Positions 1-6,517 of a stretch of 6,536 nt of DNA are shown here, one piece after another. The notes beneath the pieces are model-generated. The model was given only the letters and a program-made list of their open reading frames with translations, was not told where the DNA came from and made no database searches. Numbering within the stretch: the first letter of the stretch is position 1; each line of letters starts with the position of its first letter. Made by a program: the position numbers and the translations under genes. Where the stretch lies: positions 1 to 6,536 of the forward strand of contig JAIPIM010000231.1 of assembly GCA_021734725.1 (NCBI GenBank), given 5' to 3'. Source of the DNA: Minisyncoccota bacterium. Lineage in GTDB: Bacteria > Verrucomicrobiota > Lentisphaeria > Oligosphaerales > MVZH01.

Positions 1-194
1 CCCACGTTGTGTTGAGCCCATCTGTTGATACTGGCATGCCGTCAAAACGTGGGAGGCGGTTCCACCCGGCGACTTGTCTCGAAGAAATCCGCGGTAAACT
101 TGGGCCATGCATTAATCAGGTTCGTGCATCACGCGGCCGGAGACTGTCCGCGCCACTGTTCTTTGGCATCGACCGGTGGTAACGCGTATGGGTG
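1..194. other. non-coding region downstream of glnN
   Basis: No convincing gene lies here; the short open frames have no plausible ribosome binding site or recognisable product. The region holds one complete copy of the GTGGGAGG repeat (49-76). The first five bases, CCCAC, could be the last bases of an oppositely oriented copy cut by the window edge. A small imperfect hairpin can be drawn near 132-152 (arms CGCGG and CCGCG), but no T-run follows it in the glnN direction, so I do not call it a terminator. On the minus strand the repeat copy is followed by GTTTTG, so it might act as a weak transcription end for glnN. Confidence 0.6.
49..76 (+). repeat. REP-like dispersed repeat, family A, left copy
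   Basis: This copy begins GTGGGAGGCGGTTCCACCC and continues GGCGACTTG. Positions 49-73 are the exact reverse complement of 6467-6491. Extending to 28 bases (6464-6491) adds a single mismatch, at position 74. The element is an imperfect palindrome: GTGGGA can pair with TTCCAC around a GGCGG loop, with one G-U pair. It is therefore REP-like, meaning a short, palindromic, extragenic repeat. It sits 119 bases past the glnN stop codon. Its function is unknown; it may be a transcript-end or structural element, or simply a mobile dispersed repeat. Confidence 0.85.
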
Positions 195-2303
195 TCAGAG
201 TTTAAACATCATATCCGTGTAGGAGGGGACCGGCCAGCGGTCCTTTGGGAGGAGCATTTCCAGGCGGTCAATGTCTTCGCGGAGGTCGCTCATTGCCGGG
301 ACGACGTCATCTCGGTAGGTTTCCGCCTGTTTGCGGACGTCGGCGACGGTTTGGGCTTTGGCCAGTTCGCTTTCCAGGATCTGGAGTCTGCTGTATGCGG
401 AGTGCAGCAAGTCATTCACGCGCGTGAGCAACTCTTTTTGAACCGTGGTGGATACTCCCGCACCCGCTGTCTGCTGCACGGCTTGTCCGAGTTTGGCTGC
501 ATACTCGATAATGGCCGGTACGTACTGTTTGTGCGCCATTTCAATGGCGGAAACCGCTTCAACGTTAATCTGTTTCGCATAGCGTTCAAGCTGGATTTCG
601 TGGCGTGATCTCAGTTCCTGTTCGGACAGAACGCCGCGTGTGCCAAAGAGATCAACTGCTTTTGGGGTAACGACGGAATTCAGCGCTGCCACCGTTGATT
701 GAATGTTTGGCAATCCTCGCCCGGCGGCTTCTTCAAGCCATTCTTCGGCATAGCTGTTGCCATTAAAGAGCACGCGTCCGTGACGTTCCACGACGTCGCG
801 AACGATGGCGGCGGCCTCGGCATTGATATTGTCCGCCCGTTCCAGCCGGGTGGCAAATTCGTCGAGAGCTTCGGCAACGATTGTGTTCAGCACCGTGTTT
901 GCGTCTGAAATAGAGGCGGACGAGCCGACCATGCGGAATTCGAACTTATCGCCCGTGAAGGCGAACGGGGATGTTCGGTTACGGTCGGTATTGTCCTTGG
1001 GCAGCGGCGGGAGTGTATCCACGCCGATCTGCAGGACATCCCGGTTTTTGGCCGCGACCGCTTCGCCTTTGGCTATCGACATCAGCACCTGCGTGAGTTC
1101 TTCTCCGAGAAAGATGGATACGACGGCAGGGGGTGCTTCGTTGCCGCCCAGGCGGAGGTCGTTCCCCGCGCTGGCGGCGGAGGCTCTGAGAATGTCCGCG
1201 TGTTTGTCAATGGACTGAATAAGAGCGCAGAGAAAGATCAGGAACTGTTCGTTGTCGTGCGGTGTCGTGCCCGGGTCCAGGAGGTTGATACCGTCATCGG
1301 TAGACAGCGACCAGTTGTTATGTTTGCCGGATCCATTTACGCCGGCGTACGGTTTTTCGTGGAGGAGGCATACCAAGTTGTGGCGCAGTGCCACTTTCTG
1401 CATGGTTTCCATGATCAGCTGGTTGTGATCGGCGGCAATGTTCGCCGTGGCAAAGATGGGGGCGTTTTCATACTGCGCGGGGGCTACCTCGTTATGCTTG
1501 GTTTTTGAGGTGATACCCATGAGCCAGAGTTCGACATCGAGATCGCGCATGAAAGTGGACACTCGGTCTTTAATCGCGCCGAAGTACTGGTCCTCCAGTT
1601 CCTGTCCTTTCGGCGGCGGTGCTCCGAAGAGTGTGCGTCCAGTCACCATCAGGTCGAGACGCTGACTGTAAAACTGCTTGTCGACCAGGAAGTATTCCTG
1701 CTCCGGACCGACCGTTGAGACAACGCGTGTGGTGGTCGTGTGCCCCAGCGCGTGCAGCACGCGTGTGGCTTGTTTCGACACTGCTCCCATCGAGCGCAGC
1801 AGGGGGGTCTTGGTGTCCAGGGCCAGTCCTGTGTATGAGCAGAATGCCGTGGGGATGCAGAGGGTTACGTTTCCGGCTGCGTCTTTTTTGAGGAAGGCGT
1901 GGGACGTGCAGTCCCAAGCGGTATAGCCGCGAGCCTCGAACGTGCTGCGCAGACCGCCGCTCGGGAAGGATGGAGCATCCGGTTCGCCGCGCGTCAGCTG
2001 TTTCCCGGAGAACTCCATAATGATCGAGCCGTCTTCCCTTGGTGAAATGAAGGCGTCGTGTTTTTCCGCCGTACCGCCGGTGAGCGGCTGGAACCAGTGT
2101 GTGTAGTGGGTTGCGCCGCGTTCGATGGCCCAGTCTTTCATGGCATTGGCGACCACATCGGCGACCTCGGCCGTCAGCGGTGCGCCGCGTTCAATGGTCG
2201 TGGTCAAGGCAGTGAATGTTTCACGCGGCAGACGTTCCCGCATAACACGTTCGCTGAAGACGTTTCTGCCGAATACTTCCGTGGCATCGGTCGGTGCATT
2301 CAT
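195..2303 (-). CDS. glnN: glutamine synthetase type III (GSIII, GlnN)
   Basis: A cytosolic ATP-dependent ligase that makes glutamine from glutamate and ammonia, the main entry of ammonia into metabolism. At 702 residues it has the usual GSIII length, well above the roughly 450-470 of GSI. Hallmarks in order: THYTHWFQPLTG (65-76); FSGKQLTRGEPDAPSFPSGG (98-117), followed by the LRSTFEARGYTAWD region; VGPEQEYFLV (198-207) with metal-binding glutamates; HNEVAPAQYENAP (270-282); ADHNQLIME (292-300); HEKPYAGVNGSGKHNNWSL (315-333), the glutamate/ammonia-site region; NRTSPFAFTGDKFEFR (442-457); and a long helical C-terminal part (about 560-690) typical of GSIII, including EEWLEEAAGRGLPN (520-533). 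The ATG at 2301-2303 is preceded by GGGAGGA with a 9-base gap, and the product starts where GSIII proteins normally start. The TGA stop is at 195-197. No GSI-type NLYDLPPEE adenylylation segment is visible. The gene follows glnE by 234 bases on the same strand, so co-transcription is possible, but a promoter of its own is equally plausible. Confidence 0.97.
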   Translation of the reverse strand: MNAPTDATEVFGRNVFSERVMRERLPRETFTALTTTIERGAPLTAEVADVVANAMKDWAIERGATHYTHWFQPLTGGTAEKHDAFISPREDGSIIMEFSGKQLTRGEPDAPSFPSGGLRSTFEARGYTAWDCTSHAFLKKDAAGNVTLCIPTAFCSYTGLALDTKTPLLRSMGAVSKQATRVLHALGHTTTTRVVSTVGPEQEYFLVDKQFYSQRLDLMVTGRTLFGAPPPKGQELEDQYFGAIKDRVSTFMRDLDVELWLMGITSKTKHNEVAPAQYENAPIFATANIAADHNQLIMETMQKVALRHNLVCLLHEKPYAGVNGSGKHNNWSLSTDDGINLLDPGTTPHDNEQFLIFLCALIQSIDKHADILRASAASAGNDLRLGGNEAPPAVVSIFLGEELTQVLMSIAKGEAVAAKNRDVLQIGVDTLPPLPKDNTDRNRTSPFAFTGDKFEFRMVGSSASISDANTVLNTIVAEALDEFATRLERADNINAEAAAIVRDVVERHGRVLFNGNSYAEEWLEEAAGRGLPNIQSTVAALNSVVTPKAVDLFGTRGVLSEQELRSRHEIQLERYAKQINVEAVSAIEMAHKQYVPAIIEYAAKLGQAVQQTAGAGVSTTVQKELLTRVNDLLHSAYSRLQILESELAKAQTVADVRKQAETYRDDVVPAMSDLREDIDRLEMLLPKDRWPVPSYTDMMFKL

Positions 2304-2312
2304 CGTGCGAGG

Positions 2313-2319
2313 TCCTCCC
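2313..2319 (-). promoter_or_regulatory. ribosome binding site of glnN
   Basis: On the minus strand GGGAGGA lies 9 bases before the ATG at 2301-2303. This strong Shine-Dalgarno match supports that ATG as the start of glnN. Confidence 0.85.
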
Positions 2320-2353
2320 GGATAAGCGGATGAAATTAGTTACGCCTGCAATA

Positions 2354-2378
2354 TGGCAACGGTTAATGGTGATTGCCA
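2354..2378. promoter_or_regulatory. inverted repeat upstream of glnN (possible operator or stem-loop)
   Basis: Perfect 6-base arms TGGCAA (2354-2359) and TTGCCA (2373-2378) enclose 13 bases. The site lies about 50-75 bases before the glnN start codon, a position where a regulator could bind DNA or where a leader RNA could fold. No known regulator site is recognised. A 6-base arm can arise by chance in 234 bases, so the call is tentative. Confidence 0.3.
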
Positions 2379-2470
2379 GTGGTGCGGTCCGGGAGGAAGG
2401 CATATTCATTGGCGTCGTGCCGGCGGCGAGCTTTGGTGGGGTGCTGATGCACAGGTCTTGTCCATCGAGA

Positions 2471-2501
2471 CGTCAGTGTCCCGTCTGTGTCGGTCCGTGT
2501 T
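2471..2501 (-). repeat. degenerate ~10-11-base tandem repeat (GACAC-GACNG type)
   Basis: Read on the minus strand, the stretch splits into three related units, GAACACGGACC, GACACAGACG and GGACACTGACG, each a variant of a GACACNGACG core. It lies just downstream of the REP-like hairpin at the glnE stop codon. From memory, similar runs rich in CACGGAC occur between genes in some uncultured bacterial genomes; I could not check this. It is unlikely to code for protein. Confidence 0.5.
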
Positions 2502-2518
2502 CGGGCTGGTGAAGCGTT

Positions 2519-2541
2519 CGCAGGCTGGAAGCCCACGCTAC
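2519..2541 (-). repeat. REP-like hairpin, family B, overlapping the glnE stop codon
   Basis: On the minus strand this element starts with GTAG, the head typical of classical REP sequences, and forms a hairpin with arms CGTGGGCT and AGCCTGCG around TCC (8 pairs, two of them G-U). The TAG stop of glnE (2538-2540) is part of its GTAG head, so glnE ends inside the element. TTCCA occupies positions 12-16 of the element, the same register as in the GTGGGAGG repeats at the window ends, which suggests related families. No T-run follows, so it is not a standard intrinsic terminator, though it could protect the 3' end of an mRNA or weaken read-through. Confidence 0.65.
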
Positions 2542-5500
2542 TTTTGGGTGTTGACGGCGTGCAGGAGGTATTTTTCGTAGGTGGCGTGAACCCGTTCCAT
2601 GCAGGCGTTGACCTCGTTGAGGAATGTTTCGCGGGTCGTTTCCGGTCCCAGGATACGCTTGGCCAGGGGAAGTACGCGTGAGTCTTTTGCGGGGAGGGTG
2701 TGAACCTGACGGTCTTCGTAGATCTGCAGGCAGTGTTCCACGCGCCGGAGGAACAGGTAGTCGGTTCGCAATTGCGCGGCAACCTCTTGAGGGAACACAT
2801 CCAGTGCGGTCAGAGCATCGATTGCATCGACAGTGTTTCCGGTGAGCACATCGGGATGATGTTCGGCGTGAGCGAGTTGAAGTCCCTGCACGAGGAACTC
2901 AACGTCCCGGATGCCGCCGGCACCGCTCTTTACGTCCCGCGAATGCGTTGGGACGTGCAGTTCAGCTGTCCGTATGGCGGCATTTCGCATATGCTGAATG
3001 GAGGCGACGATCTCTTCCATCCCGTGTTTTTTCCTCAGGAGTTGCTCGGCCAGTTTAGTGAATGCGCCGCCAACCTTTGGATTGCCGGCGATGCATCGTA
3101 CTTTGAGCAATGCCTGAATTTCCCAGGGGGCGGCGGCTTCCCGGTAGTAGGTTTGCAGGGCGGTGATTGATTGTACGAGGCGGCCTGAGCGTCCGTAGGG
3201 GCGCAAGCGCAGGTCGACGCGATAGGCGTAGCCCTCAGACGTGTGGGAGGAAAGTGCCGCGCGCAACCGTTCCATGGCCGTACGCAGTACCCGTTCAGCG
3301 ATATGCGTTTCATCCTCGGGGAGATTTTCCGGAAGTTGATACACCCCGAGCAAATCGATATCCGAGCTGTAATTCAGTTCACTGCCGCCGAGTTTGCCGT
3401 AGGCTATGATGCAGAAATGTTCCGAGAGGTCGACGTCCGGCGCCTGTTTCGATTCTTCCTTCAGCGCTTTCCAGACCTCTTCCAGTGCGACGGCCGTAAT
3501 AGCCTCCGCCAGTTCTGACAGTTCACGCGCAACCGTGTCGGCCGAGATATGCAGAAAAATGTCTCGCGTTCCTATCCGCAGCATGTCGCGTCGGCGATAA
3601 CGCCGCAATGCGTTGATCCAGTCGGCATAATCCTGGGCGTCTTCCGCACGTGTCCTGAGTTCGCCTTTCAGTGTCCGTGCGCTCCGCGGTGTATGGATAT
3701 TTTCCGGTTGTGTAATCCAGTCAAAGAATTGCGGGTTACTGACGAGGGTATCCGCCAGGAACTGGCTGCCGGCGAAGATACAGAGGAGGATATCGAGCCG
3801 TTTGGGTTGAGAGAGCAGGAGCGTGTAGTGTGCGAGCGGGTTGTCCAGGGCCGCGGTCAGGCGTTCCCAGTTGTTGAGTGCCATATCCGGGTCCGGATTT
3901 TTTCGCAGCTCGTCACATGCCAGGACGGCAAGGCGCGCGAAGACGTTTTTCTGTTCAGCCTTGCCAGCCAGCCGGCGGAGATTAAGTACGGCGCGTTCCG
4001 GGTGTTGAAAGCCGACGGACTCGAGTACTGGGTGCGAGAGTTCTTCCGGTACGTGCTCGGCCAGTATAAGGTCAGCGACGTTTCCCACGGCGGGCCCGGG
4101 GAGGGAGTCACGTCCGAAGTGGCGTTCAACGAAGGCGCGTATACTGGCGGTATAGGTGTCAAAGTCGAGGTGCAGCTGCTGCGCGGTGGAGAGGGGGCCC
4201 TGGCGCTGGTATCCCATGCGCCGCGCCAGGTGCGCAAATTCGTCAGCTTCGACGGGCGGCAGGAAGAGATCTTCAGCCGAGCCGCGTAACATGCGCAGTC
4301 CGTTGATCAGCTGTCGGAGAAAACTGTATGCGTCAATCAGCTGCTGGCGTTCGTCCTTGCCGATGACGCCTGACTCGGCGAGTCCGCGGAGAGCTTCCTG
4401 AACGCGGGGCGTGCGCAGGATCTCATTCTTTCGGCCGTGCATGACTTGCAGAATTTGCACATCGTACTCTAGATCCACCAAGGCGCCGGGGCTGAACTTG
4501 GCGTTGATTCGCCCGGGTTCGGTTTTCTGCTCGAACTGTTTTATGCGTAATTCGCGTAATTCACGGGGCTTGATCGACTTCGAGAAGTATACGATATCGT
4601 CGCGAATGCGTTCCACCCGCTCACCGAGATCCGGATCGCCGCCAATCGTGCGCAGTCGCACCAGTGCGAGGCGCTCGTAGGAATGGGCTGACCCGCATCG
4701 TCCGTAATACTTGCAGAAGCTCTCCAGGCTCACGCCAAGGGGACCATCCTGGCCGAACGGCCGCAAGCGCAGGTCGATGGTGAAAATCCCCGCGCGTTTT
4801 GCGGTAATACCTTGGGACAGTTCACGCACAAAGCGGTTGTAGAATTCAGCATTCGTGATCGGTTCCGATCCGTCCGTGGCGCCGTTATCGCTGTACACGA
4901 CGAGCAGTTCAATGTCTGAGGCGTAGCCCAAGGCGGCACCGCCAAGTTTGCCGAGGCCCAGAAGAGCATACGGTGCTTCCAGCCCCGCCACGGTGCGGGG
5001 GTGCCCGTACCGTTGAGCGAGATGTGCAAAAACAACTTCTGCCGCGGCGTTTACAACGGCCTCCGCTAACGCGGTCAGGCGCTGTGAAAGTATCCGGAAG
5101 TCGACGTCTGGATTGAGGATGTGTTCCAGGTCTATGCGATAAATTTCGTTGTCCTTAAACTCGTTGAGCGCGCGCAATTTTCGGTCGGTTCCTTCGGCCT
5201 CGGCGACAATGTGCCGCAGGTGCCGGGGAATATCCTCCGGCGGCGTGCAGAAATGTCGTCGGCTGACATCCGCGTCAAGCATGGGGATGAGGGATTCATA
5301 CTGCTGGCGGACAAAATCTTCCCACAGGAATGTGCTGGCGCCAAGCAGTCGCGCCAAGTCCTGCAGGATTTTGGGATTGGACAACAAATCAATCCACTGA
5401 CCGTGCTCGGGCAGTTTGAGGATATCGTCCACAATGTGTTCGAATCGTGCAAGTGCTGCGTATGGATCCGGTGCACTGGCAAGGAAATAGGTGAATTCCT

Positions 5501-6380
5501 TCGTTAACAGTACCGAAAGCTGGATTTGATCGAGGATGGCCTGGTCGTCAATTTTTCCTCCGGCCCCGTCAGCAATCTCAAGGTCGTCTTCGATGCGGTT
5601 GTCGTGCGTGCGGATACTCACTTGTTCGATGGAGACACCGCGCAAAGAGAGAGCGTTGCTTAAAGCGTACAGGAACGCCGGTGTATCTTCGGATGACACC
5701 GTGAGATGTGTGTAGGTGGTCCGGTCGTTATCGATATCGATGTGGATCGGCATTAACGCATTTTGGGAGCGGGTATGCGGTGGCAGATCTTCCAGGCGCG
5801 CGGCAACCCACTGGTTGGTGCGTGCCTTGGCGTCAGCCAGCGAGCGGGCGTTGCTGTTTTCGAGCAGTGCAAGAGTCTGCGTGATACGGTCGCGCAGCAG
5901 TTCATCCCAGTCCTCCGGCGATACGGCGAGTTGGCAATGTCCTGAGAATTGATCGACGATCCGCCGCCGTCGTATCATTTCTTGGCGGGCTGTTGTTGCC
6001 CCCTTTTTCCCTCGCTGTCCGAACTGTCGTTGGATGGGTGGCGCGGGGCGGTACGTGAACACGCTTCCGGTCTCCACATTCACACCGAGCGATGTGAGGA
6101 TCCCGGTCAAGACAGAGAAGACCGAGGGGTTGTCGAATGCCAATACGGTGACATCCACGTGATTGCCCGCCGCATGAGTCACAAGCACTTCAGCAGGGTG
6201 CTTCCTCGATAGTGTGTTCAGCGCCCGGAGGTGTCGGCTGATCGCGGCGCTGTCGAACGTGGCGAAATAGCGTGCATCGAGCCGTGTGAGGTGTTGCTCT
6301 GCCAATTCCGGTTCCACATCCGGGCAGGCGGCCAGCAGCTCTACCGCGGTCGGCTTGTTGTGTCCGCTGTGGTCGGACAT
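2538..6380 (-). CDS. glnE: GlnE-type glutamine synthetase adenylyltransferase/deadenylylase with N-terminal ACT-like domains
   Basis: GlnE enzymes add AMP to, and remove it from, glutamine synthetase in the cytosol according to nitrogen state. At 1280 residues this one is about 330 longer than E. coli GlnE (about 946). N-terminal part: two ACT-like segments, about 62-111 and 215-272, of the kind that sense small ligands in GlnD. First catalytic half: LRALNEFKDNEIYRID (402-417), GLGKLGG (475-481), SDIE (488-491), IDLRLRPFG (535-543), and the helical-domain motif as KFSPGALVDLEY (628-639). Second half: LRRYRRRDMLRI (925-936), AYGKLGG (993-999), SDID (1006-1009) with the catalytic Asp pair, RVDLRLRPYG (1054-1063), KSGAGGIRDVEF (1151-1162), and LRRVEHCLQ...TLP (1211-1230). 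The second half looks most like the deadenylylase half of E. coli GlnE, so the halves may be swapped. The ATG at 6378-6380 follows AGGAGGGG closely. The TAG stop lies in a REP-like hairpin. The family is secure; the substrate, and whether both activities remain, are not. Confidence 0.9.
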   Translation of the reverse strand: MSDHSGHNKPTAVELLAACPDVEPELAEQHLTRLDARYFATFDSAAISRHLRALNTLSRKHPAEVLVTHAAGNHVDVTVLAFDNPSVFSVLTGILTSLGVNVETGSVFTYRPAPPIQRQFGQRGKKGATTARQEMIRRRRIVDQFSGHCQLAVSPEDWDELLRDRITQTLALLENSNARSLADAKARTNQWVAARLEDLPPHTRSQNALMPIHIDIDNDRTTYTHLTVSSEDTPAFLYALSNALSLRGVSIEQVSIRTHDNRIEDDLEIADGAGGKIDDQAILDQIQLSVLLTKEFTYFLASAPDPYAALARFEHIVDDILKLPEHGQWIDLLSNPKILQDLARLLGASTFLWEDFVRQQYESLIPMLDADVSRRHFCTPPEDIPRHLRHIVAEAEGTDRKLRALNEFKDNEIYRIDLEHILNPDVDFRILSQRLTALAEAVVNAAAEVVFAHLAQRYGHPRTVAGLEAPYALLGLGKLGGAALGYASDIELLVVYSDNGATDGSEPITNAEFYNRFVRELSQGITAKRAGIFTIDLRLRPFGQDGPLGVSLESFCKYYGRCGSAHSYERLALVRLRTIGGDPDLGERVERIRDDIVYFSKSIKPRELRELRIKQFEQKTEPGRINAKFSPGALVDLEYDVQILQVMHGRKNEILRTPRVQEALRGLAESGVIGKDERQQLIDAYSFLRQLINGLRMLRGSAEDLFLPPVEADEFAHLARRMGYQRQGPLSTAQQLHLDFDTYTASIRAFVERHFGRDSLPGPAVGNVADLILAEHVPEELSHPVLESVGFQHPERAVLNLRRLAGKAEQKNVFARLAVLACDELRKNPDPDMALNNWERLTAALDNPLAHYTLLLSQPKRLDILLCIFAGSQFLADTLVSNPQFFDWITQPENIHTPRSARTLKGELRTRAEDAQDYADWINALRRYRRRDMLRIGTRDIFLHISADTVARELSELAEAITAVALEEVWKALKEESKQAPDVDLSEHFCIIAYGKLGGSELNYSSDIDLLGVYQLPENLPEDETHIAERVLRTAMERLRAALSSHTSEGYAYRVDLRLRPYGRSGRLVQSITALQTYYREAAAPWEIQALLKVRCIAGNPKVGGAFTKLAEQLLRKKHGMEEIVASIQHMRNAAIRTAELHVPTHSRDVKSGAGGIRDVEFLVQGLQLAHAEHHPDVLTGNTVDAIDALTALDVFPQEVAAQLRTDYLFLRRVEHCLQIYEDRQVHTLPAKDSRVLPLAKRILGPETTRETFLNEVNACMERVHATYEKYLLHAVNTQK

Positions 6381-6463
6381 TTACCCCTCCTGCGCTGAGG
6401 TTGCTTGCGCCTTTCTGAAACCTGAACACCGAGACCTTGATATGTACGGTATTTCATTTCAGT
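6381..6463 (-). other. glnE upstream region
   Basis: This short A+T-richer stretch between the REP-like pair and glnE should carry the promoter if glnE is first in its transcript. I see no -35/-10 pair or sigma-54 site good enough to call. It contains the glnE ribosome binding site at its left edge. Confidence 0.45.
6384..6391 (-). promoter_or_regulatory. ribosome binding site of glnE
   Basis: On the minus strand AGGAGGGG is followed by TAA and the ATG at 6378-6380. The AGGAGG core is 5 bases from the start codon. This near-ideal site fixes the start of glnE. Confidence 0.85.
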
Positions 6464-6491
6464 CAGGTCGCCGGGTGGAACCGCCTCCCAC
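6464..6491 (-). repeat. REP-like dispersed repeat, family A, right inner copy
   Basis: This is the reverse complement of the copy at 49-76: 25 bases exact (6467-6491) and 27 of 28 over the full span. Together with the copy at 6518-6536 it forms an inverted pair with a 26-base spacer and the GTGGG heads facing each other. It ends about 84 bases upstream of the glnE start codon. Confidence 0.85.
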
Positions 6492-6517
6492 CCTCTAATG
6501 GGTGACTGTCGTCGAAT

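Larger units (their letters stand above)
2304..2537 (-). other. glnE-glnN intergenic region / glnN leader
   Basis: These 234 bases hold no convincing gene. Going towards glnN, they contain a REP-like hairpin starting at the glnE stop codon, a degenerate short-unit repeat (2471-2501), a G+C-rich stretch, an inverted repeat (2354-2378) and the glnN ribosome binding site. I could not find a convincing sigma-70 or sigma-54 promoter. The length exceeds what is usual between tightly coupled operon genes, which leaves room for a separate promoter or a regulatory leader for glnN. Confidence 0.6.

Noticed and set aside
120..194. Intrinsic terminator after glnN
   Set aside because: The only hairpin near the gene (about 132-152) has a short, interrupted stem and no T-run in the glnN direction.
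25..222. A 65-codon plus-strand frame at the left edge
   Set aside because: It runs through the dispersed repeat and into the end of glnN on the opposite strand, with no ribosome binding site or recognisable product.
2221..2409. A 62-codon minus-strand frame between glnE and glnN, as a leader peptide
   Set aside because: It overlaps the start of glnN in another frame and has no good ribosome binding site or recognisable attenuator.
2340..2460. Sigma-54 promoter for glnN
   Set aside because: TGG...TTGC and TGG...TGTGC pairs occur on the minus strand, but their spacing does not fit the fixed GG-10-GC rule (about 18 and 11 bases).
3549..4289. A 246-codon open frame on the plus strand inside glnE
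   Set aside because: It lies wholly antisense to conserved GlnE sequence, its product shows no recognisable family, and long shadow frames are expected opposite G+C-rich genes.
49..6491. Terminal inverted repeats of a 6.4-kb transposon carrying glnE and glnN
   Set aside because: The inverted copies do bracket the genes, but there is no transposase inside, an extra copy lies just outside on the right, and each copy is a small palindrome. Dispersed REP-like elements explain this better.
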